Assembly (NCBI RefSeq): GCF_022682305.1
Contig: NZ_CP093528.1
Coordinates: 62,001 to 126,000, forward strand
Length of the DNA stretch: 64,000 nucleotides
Origin: Shinella zoogloeoides
GTDB taxonomy: Bacteria; Pseudomonadota; Alphaproteobacteria; Rhizobiales; Rhizobiaceae
Direction: 5' to 3'
Below the pieces are notes generated by a model. That model was not told the DNA's origin and ran no database searches. It was given only the letters and a program-made list of their open reading frames with translations. A program made the position numbers and the translations under genes. Within the stretch, counting starts at the first letter, position 1. Each line of letters starts with the position of its first letter. Shown piece after piece: positions 44,144 to 54,182 of this stretch.

Positions 44144-45628
44144 ATGAGTATTTCCCTTCTTCTGCTCATCGTCGCCGGGATCGGCGTCGTGGGCTACCTG
44201 CTCGGAAGCTGGCGCGCGAACGCGCTTGCCGGCGGCAGGCTATCCAGCCTGCATTCCCGTCCGGGCTATTACGGCGCCTTCGTCGCGGTCTGGTCCATCC
44301 TTCCCGCCGCCCTGCTGCTGCTGGTCTGGGCCGTTGCAAGCCCGGCCTATATCGGCTCCGCCGTTCGCGCCGGCTTCCCCGAAGAGGTGAAGGCGACCTC
44401 GCAGGCCGAGCAGAACCTCAGCTACAACATGATCGGCGCGATCTCGCGCGGCCTTCCGGCCCTGTCGCCGGAGGAACGGGAGACCCTGTCCCGTGACGCT
44501 TCCGCCGCTCGCGGCATTCTCGGCGCCAAGGGCGTGCCGCTGGCCGCCGATCCCGCGCCCTACATGCTGAAGGCCGCCGAAGACCTCGACCGCATGACGG
44601 CGACGAGCGGCACCATCCTGACGGTCCTCGTCGTGGCCGTCGCGCTTGCCGGCGCCTTCCTCTCCTGGCGCGCCATCGCGCCGAAGTTCCGTGCCCGCAA
44701 TCGCGTCGAGGGCGTGATGCTGGCCGGCCTCATCGGGGCGTCCTCCATCGCCATCCTGACGACGGTGGGCATCGTCGCCTCCATGGCGACGGAGGCCATC
44801 CACTTCTTCAACATGGTCCCGGCCTGGGAATTCTTCTTCGGCACGACCTGGGACCCGCGCTTCGCCGCCGCCGGCGCGACGGACTCTTCCGGCCAGTTCG
44901 GCCTGATCCCGCTGCTTGCCGGCACGCTCTATATCGGCTTCGTCGCCATGCTGGTCGCCGTGCCGGTCGGCCTCTTCGCCGCTATCTACATGTCGGAATA
45001 TGCCTCGCGCACCTTGCGTTCGGTCGCAAAACCCCTGCTCGAAGTGCTCGCGGGCATCCCGACCATCGTCTACGGCTTCTTCGCCCTCATCACGGTCGGC
45101 CCGTTCCTGCGCGATATTTCCGCTCAACTGAACGGCCTCGTCACCGGTAACTATTCGAACTTCATCCAGGCGCAGAGCGTGCTGACGGCCGGTTTCGTCA
45201 TGGGGATCATGCTGATCCCCTACGTCTCCTCGCTGTCGGACGATATCATCACCGCCGTGCCGCGCGCCCTGCGTGACGGTTCGCTCGGCCTCGGCGCCAC
45301 CCGCTCGGAAACGATCAAACGCGTCATCCTGCCAGCCGCCCTGCCGGGCATCGTCGGCGCGCTGCTGATGACCGCCTCGCGCGCCATCGGTGAAACGATG
45401 ATCGTGGTGCTTGCCGCGGGCGTCGCCGCCCGCATGCAGCTCAACCCCTTCGAGCCGATGACCACCGTGACCGTCAAGATCGTCAACCAGCTCACCGGCG
45501 ACCTCGAATTCACCTCGCCTCAGACGCTCGTGGCCTTCGCGCTCGGCATCACGCTCTTCGTCATCACGCTTTGCCTCAACATCTACGCCCTCTACATCGT
45601 GCGCAAATACCGGGAGCAGTACGAATGA
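44144..45628 (+). CDS. pstC: Phosphate ABC transporter permease PstC
   Basis: 494 residues, longer than the enterobacterial PstC because of an N-terminal extension of two or three extra helices and a periplasmic segment (about 1-190). The permease core follows with five to six helices and the ATPase-contact loop A-L-G-L-G-A-T-R-S-E-T-I-K-R-V-I-L-P near 381-398. Forms the channel with PstA. Its stop overlaps the pstA start by four bases. Confidence 0.95.
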   Translation: MSISLLLLIVAGIGVVGYLLGSWRANALAGGRLSSLHSRPGYYGAFVAVWSILPAALLLLVWAVASPAYIGSAVRAGFPEEVKATSQAEQNLSYNMIGAISRGLPALSPEERETLSRDASAARGILGAKGVPLAADPAPYMLKAAEDLDRMTATSGTILTVLVVAVALAGAFLSWRAIAPKFRARNRVEGVMLAGLIGASSIAILTTVGIVASMATEAIHFFNMVPAWEFFFGTTWDPRFAAAGATDSSGQFGLIPLLAGTLYIGFVAMLVAVPVGLFAAIYMSEYASRTLRSVAKPLLEVLAGIPTIVYGFFALITVGPFLRDISAQLNGLVTGNYSNFIQAQSVLTAGFVMGIMLIPYVSSLSDDIITAVPRALRDGSLGLGATRSETIKRVILPAALPGIVGALLMTASRAIGETMIVVLAAGVAARMQLNPFEPMTTVTVKIVNQLTGDLEFTSPQTLVAFALGITLFVITLCLNIYALYIVRKYREQYE

Positions 45629-46944
45629 GCCAGGTCTCCACTAGCCCCGCCCTCGGCATCGCTGCCCGTCCCGAGCGCCGCGATATCGGCCTTGGCCGAC
45701 GCTACGCCGCCGAACGCCGCTTCCGCCTCTACGGCATGGCCGCCATCGGCTTCGGCCTTCTCTTCCTGTTCCTGCTGCTGTTCTCGGTGGTCTCCAAGGG
45801 CTACACTGCCTTCCAGCAGACGATGATCACGATCCCGGTCGAGTTTTCCGAACAGGTCATCGACAAGAACAACGAGCGCGCCACGAACCCGCAGAAACTG
45901 GTCTCGGCCAATTATCCGGTCGTCGCCCGCAATGCGCTCGCCAGGGTTCTCGGCGTCGATGAAAAGGATCGCGCCGGCCTCAAGGCGGTCAACGGCATGA
46001 TCTCGGACAGCGTCCGCGTTCAGTTCCGCAATCTCGTCACCGCCGATCCCGCAATCATCGGCACGACGCAGACCGTGACCTTCCTCGCCCACGGCGATCT
46101 CGACTCGGCCTTCAAGGGCCAGATCGATCTCACCGTGCCGGAAACCAACCGCAAGGTCTCCGACAGGCAGGTCGGCTGGATGAACACGCTTGCCGAAAGC
46201 GGCGCGCTCTCCAAGCACTTCAATACCGGCCTCTTCACCAATGGCGCATCGAGTCGCCCGGAAGCCGCCGGCGTCGGTGTCGCGCTCATCGGCTCGCTCT
46301 ACATGATGCTGATCGTGCTCGTGCTGTCGCTGCCCATCGGCGTCGCCGCCTCGATCTATCTGGAAGAGTTCGCCCCGAAGAACCGCTTCACGGACCTTAT
46401 CGAGGTGAACATCAACAATCTCGCCGCCGTGCCGTCCATCGTCTACGGTCTGCTCGGTCTCGCCGTCTTCATCAATTTCGCCGGCTTCCCGCGCTCGGCG
46501 GCCCTCGTCGGCGGCCTGGTGCTGACGCTCATGACGCTGCCGACCATCATCATCGCGACCCGCGCGGCGCTGAAGGCCGTGCCGCCGTCGATCCGCTCGG
46601 CGGCCCTCGGCCTCGGCGCGTCGAAGATGCAGACCGTGTTCCACCACGTCCTGCCGCTGGCGATGCCCGGCATCCTCACCGGTACGATCATCGGCCTTGC
46701 CCATGCGCTTGGCGAAACAGCACCGCTCCTCCTCATCGGCATGGTCGCTTTCGTCGCCGACGTTCCGGCAACGCCGATGGACCCGGCGACGGCGCTTCCG
46801 GTACAGATCTACATGTGGGCGAACGAGGCCGAGCGCGCCTTCGTGGAGCGCACCTCGGGAGCCATCATCGTGCTCCTCATCTTCCTCATCCTCATGAATG
46901 TTGGCGCCATCCTGTTGCGCCGCCGTTTCGAACGGCGCTGGTAG
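45625..46944 (+). CDS. pstA: Phosphate ABC transporter permease PstA
   Basis: 439 residues from the ATG at 45625, overlapping the pstC stop (ATGA). The N-terminal 220 residues carry the DUF3333-type extension typical of Rhizobiales ([13 protein letters not shown], one membrane helix, then a periplasmic domain). The core has five helices and the contact loop [18 protein letters not shown]. Confidence 0.95.
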   Translation: MSQVSTSPALGIAARPERRDIGLGRRYAAERRFRLYGMAAIGFGLLFLFLLLFSVVSKGYTAFQQTMITIPVEFSEQVIDKNNERATNPQKLVSANYPVVARNALARVLGVDEKDRAGLKAVNGMISDSVRVQFRNLVTADPAIIGTTQTVTFLAHGDLDSAFKGQIDLTVPETNRKVSDRQVGWMNTLAESGALSKHFNTGLFTNGASSRPEAAGVGVALIGSLYMMLIVLVLSLPIGVAASIYLEEFAPKNRFTDLIEVNINNLAAVPSIVYGLLGLAVFINFAGFPRSAALVGGLVLTLMTLPTIIIATRAALKAVPPSIRSAALGLGASKMQTVFHHVLPLAMPGILTGTIIGLAHALGETAPLLLIGMVAFVADVPATPMDPATALPVQIYMWANEAERAFVERTSGAIIVLLIFLILMNVGAILLRRRFERRW

Positions 46945-46957
46945 AAGGACCGATCCT

Positions 46958-47773
46958 ATGAACATCATGTCAGAAGCAGCCGTCGAGAAAGCGCTGGACA
47001 GAAAAATGAATGACATTTCCTACAAGATGATCGGCAAGGACGTTTCGGTCTACTACGGCGAGAAGCGCGCGCTCTACGACGTCAATCTCAACGTCCGCGA
47101 AAACACCGTGACCGCCCTCATCGGTCCCTCGGGCTGCGGCAAGTCCACGTTCCTGCGCACGCTGAACCGCATGAACGACACCATCGACGGCTGCCGCGTC
47201 ACCGGCCGCATCACGCTCGACAGCGACGATATCTACGATCCGAACATCGACGTCGTGGAATTGCGCGCCCGTGTCGGCATGGTCTTCCAGAAGCCGAACC
47301 CGTTCCCGAAGTCGATCTACGAAAATGTCGCCTACGGCCCGCGCATCCATGGTCTTGCAAAAGCGAAGGCCGACATGGACGCCATCGTCGAGCAGAGCCT
47401 TCAGAAGGCGGGCCTCTGGAACGAGGTGAAGGATCGCCTGCATGAAGGTGGCACCGGCCTTTCCGGTGGCCAGCAGCAGCGCCTGTGTATCGCCCGCGCC
47501 GTCGCCGTCAGCCCGGAAGTCATCCTCATGGATGAACCCTGCTCGGCGCTCGACCCGATCGCGACCGCCAAGGTCGAGGAGCTGATCCACGAGTTGCGCG
47601 CCAACTTCACCATCGTCATCGTGACGCACTCCATGCAGCAGGCGGCCCGCGTCTCGCAGCGCACGGCCATGTTCCACCTCGGCAACCTCGTCGAGGAGAA
47701 CGACACCGACAAGATGTTCACCAACCCGGACGACCAGCGCACGCAGGACTACATCATGGGCCGCTTCGGCTGA
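46958..47773 (+). CDS. pstB: Phosphate ABC transporter ATP-binding protein PstB
   Basis: 271 residues from the ATG at 46958. Walker [10 protein letters not shown] at residues 56-64, Q loop in F-Q-K-P-N-P-F-P, signature L-S-G-G-Q-Q-Q-R-L near 167, Walker B V-I-L-M-D-E-P near 189, switch His in V-T-H-S-M. Powers phosphate uptake through PstCA. Confidence 0.97.
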   Translation: MNIMSEAAVEKALDRKMNDISYKMIGKDVSVYYGEKRALYDVNLNVRENTVTALIGPSGCGKSTFLRTLNRMNDTIDGCRVTGRITLDSDDIYDPNIDVVELRARVGMVFQKPNPFPKSIYENVAYGPRIHGLAKAKADMDAIVEQSLQKAGLWNEVKDRLHEGGTGLSGGQQQRLCIARAVAVSPEVILMDEPCSALDPIATAKVEELIHELRANFTIVIVTHSMQQAARVSQRTAMFHLGNLVEENDTDKMFTNPDDQRTQDYIMGRFG

Positions 47774-47822
47774 CGCGACCGTCGCCGAAGTCCCGACCCC
47801 CGAGCGCATCAAGGATAAAGCC

Positions 47823-48542
47823 ATGTCATCTACCCATATCGTCTCGATCTATGACGAAGAACTGAAGTACCTTTCCCGCCGCATCTCCGAAATGGGCGGC
47901 ACCGCCGAGCAGATGGTGGCCGATTCCGTCCGCGCCCTCGTTTCCACCGATGCGGCGCTGGCGCAGAAGGTGATCTCGGAAGACATCATCCTCGACAATG
48001 CCGAGCGCCAGATCAACGAGAAGGCCATCGTCACCATCGCCAAGCGCCAGCCGATGGCGGCGGACTTGCGCGAGATCATGGGCGCGATCCGCATCGCGGC
48101 GGAGCTGGAGCGCGTCGGCGACCTCGGCAAGAACACCGCCAAGCGCGTCATCGCCGTGCAGAGCTCGGGCATGCCCCGCAAGCTCGCCCGCGGCCTGGAG
48201 CACCTTGCCGAGCTAGCGCTGATCCAGCTCAAGGAAGTGCTCGACGTCTACGCCACCCGCTCCATCGACAAGGCCAAGGCGATCCGCGAGCGCGACGACG
48301 AGATCGACGCGATTTACACCTCGCTGTTCCGCGAACTCCTCACCTACATGATGGAGGACCCGCGCAACATCACGCCCTGCACGCACCTGCTGTTCTGCGC
48401 CAAGAACATCGAGCGCATCGGCGACCACGCGACCAACATCGCGGAAACTATCTACTACATGGCGACCGGCTCGCAGCCGGAAGGCGAGCGTCCGAAGGAC
48501 GACACCTCGACCTCCGTCGTCGCCGCCGACGTCACCGAGTAA
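47823..48542 (+). CDS. phoU: Phosphate signalling protein PhoU
   Basis: 239 residues of two three-helix PhoU repeats, each with the E-x-x-x-D metal-binding pattern (L-E-R-V-G-D-L-G-K-N in repeat one, I-E-R-I-G-D-H-A-T-N in repeat two). Couples the Pst transporter to PhoR and suppresses PhoB when phosphate is plentiful. AAGGA lies seven bases upstream. Confidence 0.97.
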   Translation: MSSTHIVSIYDEELKYLSRRISEMGGTAEQMVADSVRALVSTDAALAQKVISEDIILDNAERQINEKAIVTIAKRQPMAADLREIMGAIRIAAELERVGDLGKNTAKRVIAVQSSGMPRKLARGLEHLAELALIQLKEVLDVYATRSIDKAKAIRERDDEIDAIYTSLFRELLTYMMEDPRNITPCTHLLFCAKNIERIGDHATNIAETIYYMATGSQPEGERPKDDTSTSVVAADVTE

Positions 48543-48553
48543 GGGTTCGATCC

Positions 48554-49237
48554 ATGGTGCCCAGAATTGCCGTCGTGGAAGACGAGGAGGCGCTGAGCGT
48601 CCTCCTGCGCTACAATCTGGAGGCCGAAGGCTTCGAGGTGGACACGATCCTCTCCGGCGACGAGGCCGAGATGCGCCTTCAGGAGCGCATGCCGGACCTT
48701 CTCATCCTTGACTGGATGCTGCCCGGCGTCTCCGGCATCGAACTCTGCCGGCGCCTGCGCCAGCGGCCGGAAACCGAGCGCCTGCCGATCATCATGCTGA
48801 CGGCGCGCGGTGAGGAGAGCGAGCGTGTGCGCGGCCTTGCGACCGGCGCGGACGATTATGTGGTCAAGCCCTTCTCCACGCCGGAGCTGGTCGCCCGCGT
48901 GCGCGCCATGTTGCGCCGCGCCAAGCCCGAAGTCGTCTCGACGCTCCTGCGCTGCGGTGACATCGAGCTGGACCGCGAGACGCACCGCGTCCACCGCCGC
49001 ACGCGCGAAGTGCGCCTCGGCCCGACGGAATTCCGCCTGCTGGAGTTCCTGATGACCTCGCCGGGCCGCGTCTTCTCCCGCTCGCAGCTTCTCGACGGCG
49101 TCTGGGGCCATGACATCTATGTCGACGAACGCACCGTCGACGTGCATGTCGGCCGCCTGCGCAAGGCGCTCAATTTCGCCAACATGCAGGACGTCATCCG
49201 CACGGTCCGCGGTGCCGGCTATTCGCTGGAATCCTGA
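48554..49237 (+). CDS. phoB: Phosphate regulon response regulator PhoB
   Basis: 227 residues: receiver domain with acidic pocket Glu9/Asp10, phospho-acceptor Asp53 in L-I-L-D-W-M-L-P-G and conserved lysine in V-V-K-P-F-S; then an OmpR-type winged helix with L-G-P-T-E-F-R-L-L-E and V-D-V-H-V-G-R-L-R-K. Activates the pho regulon from Pho boxes. Eleven bases after phoU, same transcript. Confidence 0.96.
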   Translation: MVPRIAVVEDEEALSVLLRYNLEAEGFEVDTILSGDEAEMRLQERMPDLLILDWMLPGVSGIELCRRLRQRPETERLPIIMLTARGEESERVRGLATGADDYVVKPFSTPELVARVRAMLRRAKPEVVSTLLRCGDIELDRETHRVHRRTREVRLGPTEFRLLEFLMTSPGRVFSRSQLLDGVWGHDIYVDERTVDVHVGRLRKALNFANMQDVIRTVRGAGYSLES

Positions 49238-49322
49238 CCGGACGAAATTCCTCCCAAGGACGGAAATGGGCTCTGCGGGGCCTGTTTGCGTTATGGGATT
49301 AGGCGGATGAGGGGCAGACCCT

Positions 49323-49350
49323 CAAACGAAAACGGGTCCCGAAGGACCCG
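49323..49350 (-). terminator. Intrinsic terminator after gcrA
   Basis: Seven-base stem CGGGTCC / GGACCCG with a TTCG loop on the minus strand, followed by TTTTCGTTT. It could also stop phoB transcription from the other side, although that side has fewer T. Confidence 0.75.
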
Positions 49351-49375
49351 CATCTCATTTCGAATTCAACGCCGA

Positions 49376-49915
49376 TCAGCGCATCCGGCGACGCTCGGCC
49401 GACGGCTGGTAGGCGAGGCGCTGGTGGTAGGTGCAATAGGGCGAGTTGTCCGGGGACTCGTTGCCGCAGAAGTGGAAGTCGTCGTTCAGCGGATCGCCGA
49501 TCGGCCACTTGCAGGTGCGCTCGGTAAGCTGCGTCAGTTCCAGCTTGCGCGACATCGGCACGACGACGTTGTTGCCGTTGGCCGGAACCGGGAGCTGTTC
49601 GCTCTGGATGTCGAAATCGACGTCGAGTTCTTCCTTGGGAAGCGTATTGCCGGCCGGGCGGGCGACCGGACGGACGGTCGCCGGACGGGCTGCGAAATTC
49701 GACGGGCGCGGGGCGGCGGCCACGGCCGGACGCTTGGGGCGCGAGGCGGTCTGCGTTCCGCCAGCCTTGGCGCGGCCCGGAAGGTTCAGGCGGTGCACCT
49801 TGCCGATGACCGCGTTGCGGCTGACGCCGCCGAGCTGCGCAGCGATCTGGCTGGCGCTCAGGCCCTCGCTCCAGAGCTTCTTGAGTTTCTCGACCCGCTC
49901 GTCTGTCCAGTTCAT
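49376..49915 (-). CDS. gcrA: Cell cycle regulator GcrA
   Basis: 179 residues. The defining N-terminus M-N-W-T-D-E-R-V-E-K-L-K-K-L-W followed by the helix-turn-helix L-S-A-S-Q-I-A-A-Q-L-G-G-V-S-R-N-A-V and K-V-H-R-L-N-L. The C-terminal domain holds conserved cysteines (T-C-K-W-P-I-G-D-P and Y-C-T-Y-H-Q-R) that contact sigma70. GcrA activates promoters carrying CcrM-methylated GANTC sites, and several such sites lie just upstream of this gene. Confidence 0.96.
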   Translation of the reverse strand: MNWTDERVEKLKKLWSEGLSASQIAAQLGGVSRNAVIGKVHRLNLPGRAKAGGTQTASRPKRPAVAAAPRPSNFAARPATVRPVARPAGNTLPKEELDVDFDIQSEQLPVPANGNNVVVPMSRKLELTQLTERTCKWPIGDPLNDDFHFCGNESPDNSPYCTYHQRLAYQPSAERRRMR

Positions 49916-50210
49916 GTGCTTGTCTCCGCTCGGCGTTCGATGCGGGAATCCCTCGTCGCGCCCCGGATCGATCCGGGGCCTGAACGCCTTGACTCTTGTG
50001 GTGACTAGTTCCGCCGCATGCAGTCTAGTAATTGGTCTTTAACCTAGAGACCGGGGGACTCCGTGACAAGAGTCGCGGGAATCGGTGCGAATCGATTTTG
50101 GAGTTTTCCCCAACTTGCTGGTCGGATGCGGTTGGATGGCGATGCCTTCCGAATGTGTCATGAATCCTCACCTTGCGGCAGGTTCAGCGACATTTGACCC
50201 CGCGATTTTG

Positions 50211-50238
50211 TTGACAGGCCGGCGTGAAATGCTGATAG
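50211..50238 (+). promoter_or_regulatory. Candidate argD promoter
   Basis: TTGACA at 50211-50216, 16 bases, TGATAG at 50233-50238; about 100 bases before argD. Confidence 0.45.
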
Positions 50239-50246
50239 TGCCGCAT

Positions 50247-50273
50247 GCCGCCGAAAGGCGGCTTTTGATTTTT
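50247..50273 (+). terminator. Terminator-like hairpin in the argD leader
   Basis: GCCGCC / GGCGGC stem with GAAA loop (50247-50262) followed by TTTTGATTTTT. It is followed at once by the palindrome TTTTCCGG-CA-CCGGAAAA (50270-50287), which would trap part of the T-run. Placement between a promoter and argD suggests attenuation. Confidence 0.5.
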
Positions 50274-50337
50274 CCGGCACCGGAAAAGTCAAGCACGAGA
50301 CCTGTTTTTCCGCATCTCTTTTCGGAGGATACGCGCC

Positions 50338-51531
50338 ATGGCCGATGCCGCGCCGCTCTATGAAACCTATATGCGTGCGCCTCTCCGGTTCACGCGAGGG
50401 GAGGGCGTATGGCTCGTCGCCGAGGATGGTGAGCGCTATCTCGATTTCGCCGCCGGCGTCGCCGTCAATTCGCTGGGGCACGCCCATCCGCATCTCGTCG
50501 CCGCGCTGAAGGACCAGGCCGACAAGGTCTGGCACCTGTCGAACCTCTATGAAATCCCGGGCCAGGAAAGCCTCGGCCGCCGGCTGACGGATGCGACCTT
50601 CGCCGACAAGGTGTTCTTCACCAATTCGGGCGCCGAGGCGCTGGAATGCGCCATCAAGACGGCGCGGCGCTATCACTTCGCCAAGGGGCATCCCGGCAAG
50701 TATCATATCATCACCTTCGAGGGCGCCTTCCACGGCCGCACCATCGCCACCATCGCGGCCGGCGGGCAGGAAAAGTACATTGAGGGCTTTGGCCCCAAGG
50801 CCCCGGGCTTCCTCAAGCTCCCCTTCGGCGATATCGCCGCCGTCAAGGATGCGATCACCGAGGAGACGGCAGGCATCCTGATCGAGCCGGTGCAGGGCGA
50901 GGGCGGCATCCGCCCGGTGCCGAAGGAATTCATGCAGGAGCTGCGCCAGCTCTGCGACGAATACGGCCTGCTGCTCATTCTCGACGAGGTTCAGTCGGGT
51001 GTCGGCCGCACGGGCCGCCTCTTCGCCCATGAATGGTCGGGCGTCGCGCCCGATATCATGGCGGTCGCCAAGGGTATCGGCGGCGGCTTCCCGCTCGGCG
51101 CCTGCCTGGCCACGAATGAAGCCGCCTCCGGCATGGTCGCTGGCACGCACGGCTCCACCTATGGCGGCAATCCGCTCGCCATGGCGGTCGGCAATGCGGT
51201 GCTCGACGTCGTTCTTGAGGACGGGTTCCTCGAGCATGTGCGCGACGTCGCGCTCGTCTTCCGCCAGGGGCTTGCGGCGCTGAAGGACCGTTTCCCGGAC
51301 GTTATCGAGGATGTGCGCGGCGAGGGGCTGATGCTCGGCATCAAGGCGAAGATTCCGGTCGCCGAACTGCTGGCCGCCGTGCGCGCGGAAAAGCTGCTCG
51401 GCGTGCCCGCCGGCGACAACGTGCTGCGCCTGCTGCCGCCGCTGACCGTCACGGCGGAGGAGGCGCGCGAGGGGCTGGCCCGCATCGAGCGGGCGGCGGA
51501 AAAGCTGACGGCGGCCGTCAAGGCCGCTTAA
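50338..51531 (+). CDS. argD: Acetylornithine aminotransferase
   Basis: 397 residues. PLP-dependent class III aminotransferase of arginine synthesis: substrate loop F-T-N-S-G-A-E-A at about 96-103, [14 protein letters not shown] near 214-227, and PLP-binding Lys245 in [14 protein letters not shown] precedes the start. Followed 25 bases later by argF. Confidence 0.95.
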   Translation: MADAAPLYETYMRAPLRFTRGEGVWLVAEDGERYLDFAAGVAVNSLGHAHPHLVAALKDQADKVWHLSNLYEIPGQESLGRRLTDATFADKVFFTNSGAEALECAIKTARRYHFAKGHPGKYHIITFEGAFHGRTIATIAAGGQEKYIEGFGPKAPGFLKLPFGDIAAVKDAITEETAGILIEPVQGEGGIRPVPKEFMQELRQLCDEYGLLLILDEVQSGVGRTGRLFAHEWSGVAPDIMAVAKGIGGGFPLGACLATNEAASGMVAGTHGSTYGGNPLAMAVGNAVLDVVLEDGFLEHVRDVALVFRQGLAALKDRFPDVIEDVRGEGLMLGIKAKIPVAELLAAVRAEKLLGVPAGDNVLRLLPPLTVTAEEAREGLARIERAAEKLTAAVKAA

Positions 51532-51556
51532 GGGACTGGGACAGACAGGACACATC

Positions 51557-52468
51557 ATGGCCAAGCATTTTCTCGATCTTTCCGCCGTTTCGGAAAGCGA
51601 TCTCCGCGTCATCATGGACGACGCGCACAGCCGCAAGGCCGCCAACAAGGCCGGCACGGAGACGAAGCCGCTCGCCGGCAAGATGCTGGCGATGATCTTC
51701 GAGAAGCCCTCCACGCGCACCCGCGTCTCCTTCGACGTCGGCATGCGCCAGCTCGGCGGCGAGACGTTGTTCCTGTCGGGCACGGAAATGCAGCTCGGCC
51801 GCGCCGAGACCATCGGCGATACGGCCAAGGTCCTGTCGCGCTATGTCGACGCCATCATGATCCGCACGACCGACCATTCGCGTCTGCTGGAGCTTGCCGA
51901 GCACGCCACCGTGCCGGTCATCAACGCCCTGACGGACCTTACCCATCCCTGCCAGATCATGGCCGACATCATGACCTTCGAGGAGCATCGCGGCTCTACG
52001 AAGGGCAAGACCTTCTCCTGGATGGGCGACGGCAACAACGTCCTGCACTCCTTCGTCGAGGGTTCGGCCCGCTTCGGCTACACGATGAGGATGGCGGTGC
52101 CGATGGGCTCCGAACCGGACGACAAGATCCTCAACTGGGCGCGCGACAACGGCGGCGACATTCTGCTCGGTCACGATCCGGAGGCGATCGCCGACGGTTC
52201 CGATCTCATCGTCACCGACTGCTGGGTCTCAATGAACCAGGAGCATCGCGCCCGCGGCCACAACATCTTCCAGCCCTACCAGGTCAACAGGGAGCTCATG
52301 GCACGCGCCGACAAGGATGCGCTCTTCATGCACTGCCTGCCCGCCCATCGTGGCGAGGAGGTGACCGACGAGGTGATCGACGGCCCGCAGTCGGTGGTCT
52401 TCGACGAGGCGGAGAACCGTCTGCACGCGCAGAAGTCGATCCTTGCCTGGTGCTTCGGCGTCGTCTGA
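51557..52468 (+). CDS. argF: Ornithine carbamoyltransferase
   Basis: 303 residues. Carbamoyl-phosphate site S-T-R-T-R at residues 52-56, ornithine/active-site H-C-L-P at 259-262, and D-x-x-x-S-M-N near 220-230 (W-V-S-M-N). Makes citrulline from ornithine, downstream of ArgD in the same pathway and transcript. Confidence 0.96.
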   Translation: MAKHFLDLSAVSESDLRVIMDDAHSRKAANKAGTETKPLAGKMLAMIFEKPSTRTRVSFDVGMRQLGGETLFLSGTEMQLGRAETIGDTAKVLSRYVDAIMIRTTDHSRLLELAEHATVPVINALTDLTHPCQIMADIMTFEEHRGSTKGKTFSWMGDGNNVLHSFVEGSARFGYTMRMAVPMGSEPDDKILNWARDNGGDILLGHDPEAIADGSDLIVTDCWVSMNQEHRARGHNIFQPYQVNRELMARADKDALFMHCLPAHRGEEVTDEVIDGPQSVVFDEAENRLHAQKSILAWCFGVV

Positions 52469-52655
52469 CGCGGCCTTGAAATATGCGGGCGCAGGCACGA
52501 TCTAGGGGCCGACACCCGACGCCGGAAGGCGTCGTCTCTGGCGCTTGCCCGCCCGGTATGGAATGATCGGGCGGCAGGAGCGCGAAATCACGATAGACGC
52601 TGTCGGACGTGGCGGGGCGCAAGGCCCGCGGCGCGGCGGCGTGCAAGGAGCGAAC

Positions 52656-53651
52656 ATGATGGCTGAAAACGCCCTGAAACTCGGTGAACCCGGCTTTGCC
52701 GGCGACGACCATGTCCTACCGTTCCAGGTGGAAGGCCTCGATGTGCGCGGCAGGGCCGTGCAGCTCGGCCCGATGCTCGACGGCATTCTCGGCCGGCACG
52801 ATTATCCCGCGCCCGTCGCCCGGCTGCTTGCCGAAGCGATCACGCTCACCGTGCTGCTCGGCACCTCGCTGAAGTTCGAGGGCAAGCTGATCGTCCAGAC
52901 CAAGGGCGACGGTCCCGTCGACCTGCTCGTCGCCGATTTCGCCGCTCCGGAGAACGTGCGCGCCTATGCCCGCTTCGACCAGCAGGCGCTGGATGCCGCC
53001 GTCGCGGTAGGCGCCACCGAGCCGCACGAGCTTCTCGGCAAGGGCATCCTCGCATTCACCATCGATCAGGGTGCGCATACGCAGCGTTACCAGGGCATCG
53101 TCCCGCTCGACGGTCACACGCTGGAGGAGATCGCCGGCGTCTATTTCCGCCAGTCGGAGCAGATCCCGACCAAGGTGCGCCTTGGCGTCGCCGAACTCTA
53201 CGACCGCGACGAGACCGGCAAGGCCCGCCATCGCTGGCGCGCGGGCGGCATGGTTGCGCAGTTCCTGCCGCAGTCGCCTGAGCGCATGCGTCAGGCCGAT
53301 CTTCCCGGCGGCGACGGTGACGAGGCCGGCCACAAGATCGACGACGATGACAACTGGGCGGAAGCCAAGACCATGGTCGAGACCATCGACGCGGACGAGC
53401 TGACGGATCCAAATGTCGGCACCGAGCGGCTGCTTTACCGCCTCTTCCACGAGCGGGGCGTGCGCGTCTACCAGCCGCAGCAGGTCTTCGACCGCTGCTC
53501 CTGCTCGCGCGAGAAGCTGAAGGGCGTTCTGGCCGGCCTCAGCGCCGAGGAGATCGCCCATACCGCGGATGACAAGGGCGAGATCGCGGTGACCTGCGAG
53601 TTCTGCTCGACGACCTACCGCTTCGAGGCGGCGGAGGTCCTGCCGCAGTAA
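52656..53651 (+). CDS. hslO: Redox-regulated chaperone Hsp33
   Basis: 331 residues from the ATG at 52656, five bases after AAGGAG; the longer frame from 52545 is arginine-rich and not family-like. Redox switch cysteines are all present: Cys281 and Cys283 (C-S-C) and Cys314 and Cys317 (C-E-F-C), which bind zinc when reduced. Holds unfolded proteins during oxidative stress. It follows argF as commonly seen in Rhizobiaceae. Confidence 0.95.
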   Translation: MMAENALKLGEPGFAGDDHVLPFQVEGLDVRGRAVQLGPMLDGILGRHDYPAPVARLLAEAITLTVLLGTSLKFEGKLIVQTKGDGPVDLLVADFAAPENVRAYARFDQQALDAAVAVGATEPHELLGKGILAFTIDQGAHTQRYQGIVPLDGHTLEEIAGVYFRQSEQIPTKVRLGVAELYDRDETGKARHRWRAGGMVAQFLPQSPERMRQADLPGGDGDEAGHKIDDDDNWAEAKTMVETIDADELTDPNVGTERLLYRLFHERGVRVYQPQQVFDRCSCSREKLKGVLAGLSAEEIAHTADDKGEIAVTCEFCSTTYRFEAAEVLPQ

Positions 53652-53668
53652 GGTGCGGGGCTAGCCCC

Positions 53669-54061
53669 TCAATTGAGCGTGCGCACCTGTCCCGGCGTAT
53701 CCAGCGAGAACGCCGGGATGGCGACGTCGAAGGCCTCGCCCGTTTCCGCTTCCATGCGATACCGTCCGAACATGATGCCCGACGGCGTTTCCAGAGGGCA
53801 GCCGGAGGAATATTCGTAGGTATCGCCCGGCCGTAGCACCGGCTGCTCGCCGATGACGCCCGGCCCGTTGACCTCGTCCACCTGTCCGTTCTGGTCGGTA
53901 ATGTGCCAGTAGCGCGTCATCAGGCGCACGGCGACTTCGGAATGGTTGGAAATGACGACGCGGTATCCCCAGACATAGCGGCTGTCGTCAGGATCGGACT
54001 GATCGGCCAGATAATATGGCTCTACGGTCACTTCGATGTCGCGGGTCAGCGCACGATACAT
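53669..54061 (-). CDS. apaG: ApaG-domain protein
   Basis: 130 residues, full length, single beta-sandwich ApaG domain ([28 protein letters not shown]). Also called CorD; the cellular role is not settled. Converges with hslO, 17 bases apart. Confidence 0.95.
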   Translation of the reverse strand: MYRALTRDIEVTVEPYYLADQSDPDDSRYVWGYRVVISNHSEVAVRLMTRYWHITDQNGQVDEVNGPGVIGEQPVLRPGDTYEYSSGCPLETPSGIMFGRYRMEAETGEAFDVAIPAFSLDTPGQVRTLN

Positions 54062-54128
54062 GGGAATGCCTTGGGCTTTGCTAATTCAGCTATTCTACAG
54101 GAATGTGGCTGCGTCAAGAACATGCAAA

Positions 54129-54160
54129 GAAGGCACCGGCCGCTTCGGCCGGTGCCTTCC
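54129..54160 (-). terminator. Intrinsic terminator after metZ
   Basis: Long stem AAGGCACCGGCCG / CGGCCGGTGCCTT with a three-base loop; on the minus strand it is followed by CTTTGC. Confidence 0.7.
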
Positions 54161-54182
54161 GCATTTCCCTGGATGGAGCGGC

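Larger units (their letters stand above)
49916..50337. promoter_or_regulatory. Divergent gcrA-argD control region with clustered GANTC sites
   Basis: 420 bases with no gene. GANTC sites occur at 49946, 49991, 50057, 50070, 50079, 50089 and 50162, against about one or two expected; four fall within 37 bases. This is the expected substrate of CcrM methylase and GcrA. It also contains a candidate argD promoter and leader hairpins, listed separately. Confidence 0.55.
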
